DNA of 64,000 bases. Source: Alphaproteobacteria bacterium. GTDB taxonomy: Bacteria > Bacteroidota > Bacteroidia > Chitinophagales > Chitinophagaceae. The notes beneath the pieces are model-generated. The model had not been told where the DNA came from, ran no database searches, and saw nothing but the letters and a program-made list of their open reading frames with translations. Made by a program: the position numbers and the translations under genes. The DNA is taken from the NCBI GenBank assembly GCA_030053915.1, contig JASGCT010000005.1, positions 1 to 64,000 of the forward strand, read 5' to 3'. Within the stretch, counting starts at the first letter, position 1, and each line of letters starts with the position of its first letter. This document shows, piece by piece, positions 45,574 to 54,447 of this stretch.

Positions 45574-47718
45574 ATGATAAAAATTATTATTCGATTCTTA
45601 GTTTTTAATTTATTTTTTATTAATATATCATTTGCTCAAAACAAGGCGCAATTATTAAAAGTAAGGGATTTTAAAAGGGTTAACTTAGATTTAGATGGTC
45701 ATCGGCATGCAATTAAAGCCGTCAATTCTAATTTAAATTGTATTTTATGTAAGGTAAAAACCAATATTAATGCTAAGGACTTAAATGTAACTCTTTCCAA
45801 TGGCAAAGTTGTAAAAAAAATACAGAGTCCAAAGATAAAAGATGAAGTTTGGGTATATGTACCGCATAATACGGGTTCTATTACCTTTAGTTATGATTCA
45901 AATAGAGCAAGTCCCACAACTGTACTATTACCAAAGGAGATTAAACCAGCAACGGTTTTTAACTTTAAATTATCCATAGAAAAAAACACGAATTACCGCG
46001 AGCAAGACACTTTAAAATTTTTTAGCGATCCAGAAGAAGCTGAGCTGTATATTTTTGATGTGTTTACAGGAAAAACTACGCCTGTTTTAGACGAAATTCG
46101 TTATCCAGGTTCATATAATATAAAACTAACTAAACCGTATTATTATGTTATTGACACAACGATTAAAGTAATTAAAGGCGGCAAAAATAGTTGGCACTTT
46201 AAGTTAAAAAGTAAGCTTAGTCAAATTCAGTTTATTCCTAATTCAGAAAGCAAAGATGCTATGGTAAAATTAGATGGCATGGTAGTTGACAATTCTAAAT
46301 TACCTTTTATTTTAGAAAATATTTTTCCAGGCGAGCATCAAATTGAGGTTTTTAAAGATTTATATAAACCCTTACAATTTAAATTTACACCAACTAATAA
46401 AGACAGCGTTATTAATGTTAGATTGACGCCTAATTATGGTATTTTAGATTTAAATTACTATCCTGATGATGCTTTAGTAACCTTAGATGATACGATGTTT
46501 TTGGAACAGACTCAAAAAGGGTCTGGGTTTATTCATAAGAAAATTAATCAAGGGAAGCATCGATTAAGCATAAAAAGAATTGGTTACGATGATTACCATG
46601 AAGATATTAAAATACCTTTATTAAACGATTTAACAAAGGTTGTTAGTTTAAAGCCCAATTATTCGAGTCTTCAAATTATAACGAATCCGCCTGAAGCCAA
46701 AATTTATATTGATGATTTTTTGATGCTTAAATTATCGAATGCTAAATTTAATAATTTTTTAAAAGGGAAGCATAAAATATCATTATACAAGGAAGGTTAT
46801 CGGGTTTATCAAGATAGTTTTACGATTAAAGATGAAAAAAATTTTGTTATTAATAAAAATCTTACTCCCATTTTATCAGATTCTATAAGGCGCAACAATC
46901 CTTTATTATTTGACAGTAATTTATTTAAGGCTAGGTTTCCAAGGCTATCATTTACGGATTCCGTGTATCATACTTTTAGTAATTGGCATTTAGCTGAAAA
47001 AGCCAAGGTAAAAGAACTTGGGTTTGGGTCGCCATTTTTGCCTTATGGATTTTTTTCATTACAAACTTTACCTACCCAAGCCAATGTATTTATAAATGAT
47101 ATTAATTTGACGCAAAAATCGAATATTTTCATTAAAATTCCTGTAGGAAAATATAATTTAAAACTTTTGAACGACGGGTATCCATCCTTTAGTACAAAAA
47201 TAAAAATAGTCAATAAAGAGGTTACAAATTTAAGTTGGTTTTTTGGTTCACTTTCTCAAAAAACAACATTTAAGACAAAGCTACCAAAGACAAATTTTGA
47301 TTCTTTTAAAAATCAAGATGATTATCAATATAAAACGTCTTCTCAATTTGGATGGGGTATTTCTGAAATATTTATTCCAGGTTTAGGGCAATATAAGACC
47401 AACGACGACAATAGCAAGTGGTGGATTTTAAAAGCGTCATTAGTTTGGATAGGTGCCATATCTAGTATCATTTTAGAACAAATGGCGCAGTCTCAATACC
47501 GAGAATATCAAAATGCACCTGAATATATTAACAGGGCACCTTTGTTAAAAAGTGCCAATTTGAATCATCAACTTTCTTTATTTACTGCTACAGCTACATT
47601 AGGCTTGCATTTATATGATGTTATACATATTTTTAAAAAAATATCTAATAAAAACACTATGCGAAGAAATAAATTGAATGGGTTTGATAATTTTGATAAT
47701 CTAAATAATGTAAAATGA
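45574..47718 (+). CDS. Secreted PEGA-repeat protein with DUF5683-like C-terminus
   Basis: 714 aa. Signal peptide at 1-22 (ends SFAQ). After a beta-rich N-region (about 30-200), four PEGA-like repeats are visible: three in tandem at about 212-440 (motifs like IYIDDFLML and GKHKISLYKEGY) and one at about 495-560 (NVFINDINL, GKYNLKLLNDGY). The C-terminus (about 590-700) resembles DUF5683, with IFIPGLGQYKTNDD and two membrane segments. PEGA domains are found in envelope proteins; the function is unknown. It overlaps the FGE-fold lipoprotein by 4 nt, so the two are probably partners. Confidence 0.72.
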   Translation: MIKIIIRFLVFNLFFINISFAQNKAQLLKVRDFKRVNLDLDGHRHAIKAVNSNLNCILCKVKTNINAKDLNVTLSNGKVVKKIQSPKIKDEVWVYVPHNTGSITFSYDSNRASPTTVLLPKEIKPATVFNFKLSIEKNTNYREQDTLKFFSDPEEAELYIFDVFTGKTTPVLDEIRYPGSYNIKLTKPYYYVIDTTIKVIKGGKNSWHFKLKSKLSQIQFIPNSESKDAMVKLDGMVVDNSKLPFILENIFPGEHQIEVFKDLYKPLQFKFTPTNKDSVINVRLTPNYGILDLNYYPDDALVTLDDTMFLEQTQKGSGFIHKKINQGKHRLSIKRIGYDDYHEDIKIPLLNDLTKVVSLKPNYSSLQIITNPPEAKIYIDDFLMLKLSNAKFNNFLKGKHKISLYKEGYRVYQDSFTIKDEKNFVINKNLTPILSDSIRRNNPLLFDSNLFKARFPRLSFTDSVYHTFSNWHLAEKAKVKELGFGSPFLPYGFFSLQTLPTQANVFINDINLTQKSNIFIKIPVGKYNLKLLNDGYPSFSTKIKIVNKEVTNLSWFFGSLSQKTTFKTKLPKTNFDSFKNQDDYQYKTSSQFGWGISEIFIPGLGQYKTNDDNSKWWILKASLVWIGAISSIILEQMAQSQYREYQNAPEYINRAPLLKSANLNHQLSLFTATATLGLHLYDVIHIFKKISNKNTMRRNKLNGFDNFDNLNNVK

Positions 47719-49148
47719 GACGAGGCGTTTTGGGGTTTCTAATTTTATTATTATCTTGTAAAAATTATTTTCAATTTAATTTTCCGGAAGTAACGCCTCG
47801 TGGCACCGCAGTGGTAACAAATGCCCCTACCCTGTCTAAATTTTCGTTTGACACGGCAAATATTAGTATTCAAATTGAAAATTTATACAAACTTGAAATT
47901 GCTAGTTATGGTATATTGTATGATACGCAACCAAATTTAACTGAAAGTAATAGCAGAATTTTATTGGGGGGTTTACAGAATGATACAAATATTAATGGGA
48001 TGTATCATTTTAGTCTTAGAAATTTAAATAGCAATCAAACGTATTATTTTATTGGGTTTATTACATATAAAAATGGTTTTACAAATAAAACAGATGTATT
48101 TAGTTTTAAAACTAAAATAAAGCCTGACATTGTAATAAATATGCCTACTTTACCTAATGATATTGATGATACAAAGCTCAAGTTATCGTATATTATTACC
48201 AATCCTGACTCTATATATTTTGACTCTATTGGTTTTGTGTATAGTAGAACAAACCCGATGCCTACTTTTGTGATGGATACTGTTAAGTATGCTACAAGGA
48301 ATCTCGTTTTTAGGCAGGGCAATTATTTGGATAGTCTTCTTAATTTAACGCCTAATGCCATGTATTATATTAGGGTATTTTATAGGCATAACAACCAAAC
48401 ATTTTATAGTAATAACATCATCCAAGTGAAATCGTTACCACAATCTGTAGCGCAACTTTATAGGGATTTGGTTACAGTTAATGCTGGCGTTTTTACAATG
48501 GGATGCACGGCAGAACAGGATGATGGGAATTGTAATATAGGTAATGGGGCAAAAATACAGAACGTAAGTTTGAGTAGTTATAGAATTTGTAAATTTGAAG
48601 TTACGCAACAGTTATGGTTTGATGTACTTGGTTCAAATCCAAGCCGAAACTTAGGAAATTTACAACGACCTGTTGATAACATCTCTTGGTTAGATTGTCA
48701 AAATTTTATAAGTCGTTTAAATTCTCTTTCGGGAAGGCAATATAATTTTCTTACAGAAGCGCAGTGGGAATATGCGGCTCGTGGTGCCAGTCAAAACAAT
48801 ATTTTTTTATATAGTGGTAGTTCTAATTTGTTTAATGTGAGTTGGTATTTATCGAATAGCGATGATTCCTCGCATGTTGTGGGTTTAAAACAACCAAACG
48901 GTTTAGGAATTTATGATTTAACAGGTAATGTTGCTGAATGGTGTTTTGATTGGTATGGGAATTATGTAAATAACGGTTTATTGATTTTTAATCCAACAGG
49001 ACCTTTAAATTCAGGCAGTAATTCAAAGGTTTTTAGAGGTGGGTCGTATTTATCGAGTTTAGTAGAATCTAGATTATCATATCGCAGTTTTCAACGTTTA
49101 GATTTAAAAAGTTCTAATATCGGGCTTCGCTTAGCACATCCCAATTAA
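47715..49148 (+). CDS. Lipoprotein with FGE/sulfatase-modifying-factor fold, probably non-catalytic
   Basis: 477 aa. Lipoprotein signal: MRRGVLGFLILLLSC, Cys15. A fibronectin-like or beta-sandwich region spans about 30-245, then an FGE-like domain from about 255: FTMGCTAEQDD, KFEVTQQLWFDVLGSNPS, PVDNISWLDCQNFISRLN, LTEAQWEYAARG, NVAEWCFDWYG and the C-terminal VFRGGSY...GLRLAH. The cysteine pair used by true formylglycine-generating enzymes near the C-terminus is absent (SRLSYRSFQR), so it is likely structural, as are GldJ/GldK-type homologues in Bacteroidota. ATGA overlap with the PEGA gene. Confidence 0.82.
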   Translation: MRRGVLGFLILLLSCKNYFQFNFPEVTPRGTAVVTNAPTLSKFSFDTANISIQIENLYKLEIASYGILYDTQPNLTESNSRILLGGLQNDTNINGMYHFSLRNLNSNQTYYFIGFITYKNGFTNKTDVFSFKTKIKPDIVINMPTLPNDIDDTKLKLSYIITNPDSIYFDSIGFVYSRTNPMPTFVMDTVKYATRNLVFRQGNYLDSLLNLTPNAMYYIRVFYRHNNQTFYSNNIIQVKSLPQSVAQLYRDLVTVNAGVFTMGCTAEQDDGNCNIGNGAKIQNVSLSSYRICKFEVTQQLWFDVLGSNPSRNLGNLQRPVDNISWLDCQNFISRLNSLSGRQYNFLTEAQWEYAARGASQNNIFLYSGSSNLFNVSWYLSNSDDSSHVVGLKQPNGLGIYDLTGNVAEWCFDWYGNYVNNGLLIFNPTGPLNSGSNSKVFRGGSYLSSLVESRLSYRSFQRLDLKSSNIGLRLAHPN

Positions 49149-49228
49149 ATATAAGTTAGGTTCCTAAAAAATAAAGTTGTAATGAAATCAAAATTTGTAA
49201 CAAAGACCAAAAAATATTAGCATAAATC

Positions 49229-49975
49229 ATGGTTGATGGTAAAAAAATAATAGTTGTTATGCCAGCTTATAATGCTGTTAAAACTTTAGAAAAAACGTAT
49301 TCTGAAATACCATTTAATTTAGTTGATGATGTTATTTTAACAGACGATAATAGCCAGGATAATACCATTGAATTAGCTCATAAATTGGGTATTAAACATA
49401 TACTTAAACATGATAATAATAGTGGTTATGGAGCGAATCAAAAGACTTGTTACACGAAGGCTTTATTTTTAAATGCGGATATTATTATTATGTTACATCC
49501 AGACTATCAATATACCCCAACGCTCATTCCAAGTATGGTTTATATGATTACAAGTGGAAATTATGATGTAGTTTTAGCATCTCGAATTTTAGGGAAAGGT
49601 GCCTTAAAAGGTGGCATGCCTTTGTTAAAATATATTGTAAATAGAGTACTTACCTTAATACAAAATATTATTATGTCTCAAAAATTATCAGAGTATCATA
49701 CTGGTTATAGGGCATTTACTGCAGATAGTTTAAGAAACATTTCTTATCATTTAAATTCTGATAATTTTATATTTGATAATCAAATTTTAGCACAACTTAT
49801 GTTTAAAAAATATAAAATTGGCGAGCTTAGTTGTCCTACTAAATATTTTAAAGATGCTTCTAGTATTGGTTTTTGGCGAGGGGTTGTTTATGCTTGGGGG
49901 GTATTAAAAGTATCCATATTATATAGGTTACATTTATGCGGCATTATACGCTATAAGATTTTAGCTAAGGATTAA
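49229..49975 (+). CDS. Family 2 glycosyltransferase (dolichyl-phosphate-mannose-synthase-like)
   Basis: GT-A enzyme of 248 aa, no N-terminal membrane helix. VVMPAYNAVKTLEKTYSEIP opens the nucleotide-binding domain; DDNSQDNT is the conserved GT2 acidic loop; HPDYQYTP stands in the usual DxD region. The RILGKGALKGGMPLLKY and HTGYRAFT motifs match GT2 proteins that use a polyprenyl-phosphate acceptor. Sugar and acceptor are unknown. 80 nt after the FGE-fold gene, possibly same transcript. Confidence 0.88.
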   Translation: MVDGKKIIVVMPAYNAVKTLEKTYSEIPFNLVDDVILTDDNSQDNTIELAHKLGIKHILKHDNNSGYGANQKTCYTKALFLNADIIIMLHPDYQYTPTLIPSMVYMITSGNYDVVLASRILGKGALKGGMPLLKYIVNRVLTLIQNIIMSQKLSEYHTGYRAFTADSLRNISYHLNSDNFIFDNQILAQLMFKKYKIGELSCPTKYFKDASSIGFWRGVVYAWGVLKVSILYRLHLCGIIRYKILAKD

Positions 49976-50086
49976 ATAGATTTATTTTATAGGTATTTCA
50001 GGTGTCATGATATGGTTATTGTAATAGAATTGCTTTCAAGTTACTAAATAATTGTATATTTTTAAGTCTAATAAAACAATATGTTG

Positions 50087-50094
50087 TACATTTG
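50087..50094 (+). promoter_or_regulatory. Putative -7 box upstream of the epimerase gene
   Basis: TACATTTG, 112 nt before the epimerase ATG at 50207, giving a leader of about 100 nt. The leader contains a 17-codon reading frame (50124-50177) whose reality I doubt. Confidence 0.45.
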
Positions 50095-50206
50095 TACCAA
50101 TTTTTTTAAAATAACAGAATTTTATGAATTGTATCATGACGCTATCAAGAATTGAATTTATAAATAATCGAGTTTAAAAAATGACACATTTTAAAAAACT
50201 ATTTAG

Positions 50207-51181
50207 ATGGTATTAGTTACAGGGGCTACAGGCTTAGTTGGTTCTCATTTTATTTTGAGATTTATCGAAAATGGGCGATCTATAAAAGCCATTTATAACC
50301 ATACCCTTCCTAAATTGCAACACCCTAATTTAGAATGGGTTAAAGCCGATATAACACAAATCGAACAACTTCATACTGCATTTATTGGGGTTGATGAGGT
50401 GTATCATTGTGGTGCCAAGGTTTCTTTTAGTAATAAAGAGGATGCAAGTCTTTATAGTATTAATGTAATTGGCACGCGGCACATTGTTAATTTGTGCCTT
50501 CATTATAAAATCAAGAAACTTCTTTATGTTTCTAGTATTGCAGTATTAAATGCCGAGACCGATACGGATATTCAAGAAACATTAGAAATTGATAATTATA
50601 GTCCTCGATCCATGTATGGAAAAACAAAATATTTAGCTGAAATAGAAGTGTGGCGTGGCATTTCCGAAGGCTTACAAGCTATAATTGTTTTACCGAGTAT
50701 TATTTTAGGATGGGGTGATTGGAACAAAAGTTCACTTGTAATTTTTAAACAAGCCTACCAATCTTTTCCATTTTATACGAAAGGAGGCACAGGCTTTGTT
50801 GATGTTAAAGACGTTGTAAACGCTTCAATACTACTCATGGAAAATCAACACTTTGGTGAACGCTTTATTTTGAATGGTTATAATGCTAGGTTTAGAACTA
50901 TTTTTAACTTAATAGCCAAAAATTTTAATAAAAAACTTCCCTATATCTATTTGCCATTATGGCTATCCTATTTTTTAGGGTTTGTGCTTGCGTTATTTTG
51001 TTTGATACTTCGTAAAAAAACGTTCTTAACTTTTGAAACCATCGCTTCAGCGCATCGAAACCTAAGTTTTGATAATTCAAAATTATTAAAAGTTCTACCA
51101 AATTTTAGTTATACCCCTTTAGAACAATCTATACACGACATTTGCAGTGAATACGAAGAAAATTTACAAACAAAAAGCTAA
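50207..51181 (+). CDS. NAD-dependent epimerase/dehydratase (extended SDR)
   Basis: 324 aa. Rossmann NAD-binding motif VTGATGLVGSHF (about 4-15), YHCGAKVSFSN, catalytic YxxxK in SMYGKTKYLAE (about 137-147) and a downstream ILGWGDW. A hydrophobic stretch at about 249-268 could be a C-terminal membrane contact. It resembles dihydroflavonol-reductase/3-beta-HSD-like proteins; the substrate is unknown. Preceded by a 231-nt gap without a gene. Confidence 0.85.
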   Translation: MVLVTGATGLVGSHFILRFIENGRSIKAIYNHTLPKLQHPNLEWVKADITQIEQLHTAFIGVDEVYHCGAKVSFSNKEDASLYSINVIGTRHIVNLCLHYKIKKLLYVSSIAVLNAETDTDIQETLEIDNYSPRSMYGKTKYLAEIEVWRGISEGLQAIIVLPSIILGWGDWNKSSLVIFKQAYQSFPFYTKGGTGFVDVKDVVNASILLMENQHFGERFILNGYNARFRTIFNLIAKNFNKKLPYIYLPLWLSYFLGFVLALFCLILRKKTFLTFETIASAHRNLSFDNSKLLKVLPNFSYTPLEQSIHDICSEYEENLQTKS

Positions 51182-51217
51182 CTATTTTTATGGAATTTAA
51201 ATTATTAAATAAAAGTT

Positions 51218-51937
51218 GTGCTTAAAATAATCAAACATACCATTCTATTTTTTTTAGGATTTTTATTTATCACTTTAACCTATCATTGTTCCAAACCGCA
51301 ATTAGGCTTAACGGTCAAGGTACAAGGAAATTTTAGCGATAGTCAAAAAATATATTTAGTGCTGATAGGTATTGGTAATGTGTATGTTATAGATTCTTCA
51401 AATGCTAAGGAGGGTCAGGTTCGTTTTCATCGAAAAAATGTTCAAGACGATCAATTATGGTCGATTGTTTATGGCAATAAAAAAGAGGTACTATTTATCA
51501 ACGATGTACCGCGATTAACCATTAAAACTAATAGTCATTCTAAAATTCCTTGGAGGGTTGAGCAATCGGTAGCGAGTATGGATATCCAGATATTAGATTA
51601 TTATTTTAAAACGGTGAATCTTAAATTAGATTCCATTCGCAATAATATGATAAAATTGAGTCAAAAAGATACTCATTATCAAAGTGTTAAATTACAATAT
51701 CAATTAGAATTGTCTAAAGTACAACATATTTTACCTACTTTATGTGCACAGGTAAAGCATCCGATGTTAGCGTTTTTTATTATTGGTAAATCGTTAGATT
51801 ATTTAAACGTGAAGGATGTTAAAAAAATTCTTGGGGACGCTTTAAAAACGTTTAAGAATCAATATATACTTATAAAAACCAAAACGTATCTCGATTTATT
51901 AGAAAACGAGAATCCCAATTATAAACCAATTTATTAA
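51218..51937 (+). CDS. DUF4369-like envelope protein without thioredoxin domain
   Basis: 239 aa from GTG at 51218. N-terminal hydrophobic segment (about 8-22) with Cys24 after THYHC-like residues; the lipobox is poor (His at -1), so lipid attachment is uncertain. The middle (about 30-105: VKVQGNFSDSQKIYLVL, then VYVIDSS and VRFHRKN) matches DUF4369, the beta domain that normally precedes a thioredoxin domain in Bacteroidota disulfide reductases. Here a helical segment (about 115-239) follows and no CxxC is present. 36 nt after the epimerase and 15 nt before the SDR. Confidence 0.6.
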   Translation: MLKIIKHTILFFLGFLFITLTYHCSKPQLGLTVKVQGNFSDSQKIYLVLIGIGNVYVIDSSNAKEGQVRFHRKNVQDDQLWSIVYGNKKEVLFINDVPRLTIKTNSHSKIPWRVEQSVASMDIQILDYYFKTVNLKLDSIRNNMIKLSQKDTHYQSVKLQYQLELSKVQHILPTLCAQVKHPMLAFFIIGKSLDYLNVKDVKKILGDALKTFKNQYILIKTKTYLDLLENENPNYKPIY

Positions 51938-51952
51938 AACAAACATATTTTT

Positions 51953-52717
51953 ATGAGTCTAAAAACAATTTTTATTTCAGGTGCTACAAGTGGTATAGGG
52001 CTTGAAACAGCTAAATTATTTGCGCAACATGGTTGGCGTTTAATGTTGCTTTCACAATCAAATCATAAATTAATCAGTGTCAAAATTGAATTGGAGCAAC
52101 ATTATAAATGTCCAATTTATATACTTGAAGCCGATGTATCGAATAAAGAGCAGTTAAAACAAGCTTTTGCGCATATCCCCACCGAATGGCAGGATATAGA
52201 TATTTGTTTAAATAATGCTGGATTAGCATTGGGTAAGGATGCGTTTCAGGATAGTTTAGAAGAAGACTGGGAGCGGATGTTAGATGTGAATGTCAAGGGA
52301 TTAATTCATTTAACGTATTTAATGATTCCATTTTTTAAAAAGCATCGGAAAGGTTATTTTATAAATTTAGGAAGTACTGCCGCAAAATGGGTATATCAGG
52401 GTGGTGCCATTTATTGTGCTTCAAAAGCGGCTGTGGACACTTTTTCTGAAGGGCTAAGAATTGATTTACTACCGTTTGATATAAAAGTTACAACGATTCA
52501 TCCGGGAGCTGTGGAGACTAATTTTTCGGTTGTTCGTTTTAAAGGGGATATTGAAAAGGCTCAAAGTATTTATCAAGGATTAACCCCTTTATATGGGAAA
52601 GATATTGCCGAAGTGGTTTGGTATTTAGCGAATATGCCTAAAAATGTTGTTGTTAACGATATGGTTATCACGCCGTTAGCTCAAGCCAACAATCATTATT
52701 TTAATCGAAAGAAATAG
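51953..52717 (+). CDS. Short-chain dehydrogenase/reductase (YdfG-like)
   Basis: 254-aa classical SDR. Cofactor motif SGATSGIGLETA (about 9-20), NNAG (about 87-90), catalytic Ser near LGSTAAKW, and YCASKAA with Tyr and Lys (about 154-160). C-terminal HPGAVETNF fits the YdfG/serine-3-dehydrogenase-like group. Physiological substrate unknown. Last gene of the 50207-52717 unit, convergent with fabH. Confidence 0.9.
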   Translation: MSLKTIFISGATSGIGLETAKLFAQHGWRLMLLSQSNHKLISVKIELEQHYKCPIYILEADVSNKEQLKQAFAHIPTEWQDIDICLNNAGLALGKDAFQDSLEEDWERMLDVNVKGLIHLTYLMIPFFKKHRKGYFINLGSTAAKWVYQGGAIYCASKAAVDTFSEGLRIDLLPFDIKVTTIHPGAVETNFSVVRFKGDIEKAQSIYQGLTPLYGKDIAEVVWYLANMPKNVVVNDMVITPLAQANNHYFNRKK

Positions 52718-52741
52718 TTATTTTTTTTTATCTCTTTTTTT

Positions 52742-53740
52742 TTAGGAATTATAGCCCCATTTAACCCAAGTAGCGCCCCAGGTAAAGCCCCCTCCAAAAG
52801 CGGCTAAAATTAAATTGTCACCTTTTTTTAATTGTTTTTCCCAATCTGCCAAACATAAGGGGATTGTAGCGGAGGTAGTATTACCATATTTTTGAATATT
52901 AATCATCACTTTATCCATTGAAATAGCCATTCTGTTGGCGGTGGCTTCAATAATTCTTTTATTGGCTTGATGGGGTACTAACCAAGCGATATCGTCTCCA
53001 ATCAAATGATTTCTTGCCATTAATTCAGCGCTCACATCGGCCATACATTTAACAGCATATTTAAATACAGATTGTCCTTCTTGAAAAATATAATGTTCTT
53101 TTTGTTCAACTGTTTCTTTGGATGCTGGAAACATACTTCCTCCGGCTTTCATTTTTAAAAAATCTGCACCAATCCCGTCGCTTTTTAAAATACTATCTTT
53201 TATATGACATTCAGAATCAGTAGTACGTTCAATTAAAACGGCAGCGGCACCATCTCCAAACAAAATGGAGGTTGTTCGATCGGCATAATTTATGATAGAG
53301 CTCATTTTTTCGGCACCCACTAATAAAATTTTCTTGAATCTACCGGATTCTATAAACGAAGTACACATGGTTAATCCATATAAAAATCCTGAACAAGCGG
53401 CATTTAAATCGAAACTAAAGGCATTGGTAGCACCGATGTTATAAGCGATTAGATTAGCATTAGCTGGGAATACAAAATCAGGGGTTACTGTAGCGCAAAT
53501 GACTGCATCAATTGTTTTGGGGTCGAGATTTTTAGTTTGGATTATTTTTTCACAAGCTTTAGTACCTAAATAAGAACTGGCTTTATCCTTATCTTTTAGA
53601 ATACCCCGTTCTTGTATTCCGGTTCTTGTTAAAATCCACTCTTCGGTGGTTTCAATCATCGATTCAAAATCTTTATTAGTTAGCTTTGTTTCAGGCACAA
53701 AAGAACCAACTGCAGTAATTGTTGCATATATTTTATCCAT
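52742..53740 (-). CDS. fabH: Beta-ketoacyl-ACP synthase III (FabH)
   Basis: Initiates fatty-acid synthesis by condensing acyl-CoA with malonyl-ACP. The catalytic triad is visible: C116 in LNAACSGFLYG, His in VPHQANKRI, and Asn in YGNTTSATIP. 332 aa is full length. It is monocistronic here, without plsX or rpmF neighbours. A near-match -7 box (TATCTTTA) lies at 53783-53790 on the minus strand. Many Bacteroidota have more than one FabH, so whether this is the housekeeping copy is open. Confidence 0.95.
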   Translation of the reverse strand: MDKIYATITAVGSFVPETKLTNKDFESMIETTEEWILTRTGIQERGILKDKDKASSYLGTKACEKIIQTKNLDPKTIDAVICATVTPDFVFPANANLIAYNIGATNAFSFDLNAACSGFLYGLTMCTSFIESGRFKKILLVGAEKMSSIINYADRTTSILFGDGAAAVLIERTTDSECHIKDSILKSDGIGADFLKMKAGGSMFPASKETVEQKEHYIFQEGQSVFKYAVKCMADVSAELMARNHLIGDDIAWLVPHQANKRIIEATANRMAISMDKVMINIQKYGNTTSATIPLCLADWEKQLKKGDNLILAAFGGGFTWGATWVKWGYNS

Positions 53741-53843
53741 AATATTTGTTAAAATTTGTTTAAAAAATGTTTATAAAAATCGTAAAGATACAAAAATTTA
53801 AGACAAAAATACATTTTTTATTAAAAATATGCTAAATTTTTTG

Positions 53844-53851
53844 TAATTTTG
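53844..53851 (+). promoter_or_regulatory. -7 box of ruvA
   Basis: TAATTTTG ending 8 nt before the ruvA ATG at 53860. The mRNA leader would be very short or absent. Confidence 0.5.
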
Positions 53852-53859
53852 AACGAATT

Positions 53860-54447
53860 ATGATTGCTTTATTAAAAGGAAATTTTTTGTATTTAACTCC
53901 AGCTAAACTCATTGTAGAAATTGGCGGTTTGGGTTACGAGGTACAAATCAGTTTACAAACTTATGAGCCAATTAAAAATTTAACAGAAGGCAGTTTATTT
54001 ATTTATCATCACATTACCGAACAATCACAAAGTTTGTTTGGTTTTTATACTCAAAAAGAAAAGGAGATTTTTATTTTGCTGATGACTGTTAATGGTATTG
54101 GTGCCAATACTGCCCGATTGATTTTATCTGGTATGCAAATTGATGAGCTTTTTAAAGCCATTAGTTTAGGTAATTTACTTCAATTAGAAAAAATTAAAGG
54201 CATCGGTAAAAAAACGGCCGAACGCATTATTATAGAACTAAAAGACAAAATCATTAAAATATCATCTACTAATTTTGAAGAAGGTTTATCACCAGAAAAA
54301 AACATAAAGCATGATGCAATACAAGCTTTGATGACTTTAGGGATTGCTAAAATTATTGCTGAAAAAAGTGTTGAGACCAGTCTTTTAAATGCAACCGAAG
54401 ACTTAAATTTGGAGTCACTTATTAAATTAGCTCTAAAAAATTGTTAA
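53860..54447 (+). CDS. ruvA: Holliday junction DNA helicase subunit RuvA
   Basis: Tetrameric junction-binding protein that loads RuvB for branch migration. 195 aa. OB-fold domain I (MIALLKGNFLYLTPAKLIVEIGGLGYEV), two helix-hairpin-helix motifs (MTVNGIGANTARLIL and IKGIGKKTAERIIIELKD), and domain III (HDAIQALMTLGIA). ruvB and ruvC are not adjacent. The TAA stop overlaps the sprA start region by 7 nt. Confidence 0.97.
   Translation: MIALLKGNFLYLTPAKLIVEIGGLGYEVQISLQTYEPIKNLTEGSLFIYHHITEQSQSLFGFYTQKEKEIFILLMTVNGIGANTARLILSGMQIDELFKAISLGNLLQLEKIKGIGKKTAERIIIELKDKIIKISSTNFEEGLSPEKNIKHDAIQALMTLGIAKIIAEKSVETSLLNATEDLNLESLIKLALKNC

Noticed and set aside
50124-50177. 17-codon leader frame upstream of the epimerase
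   Set aside because: Short, no ribosome site, no regulatory-peptide features; expected by chance.
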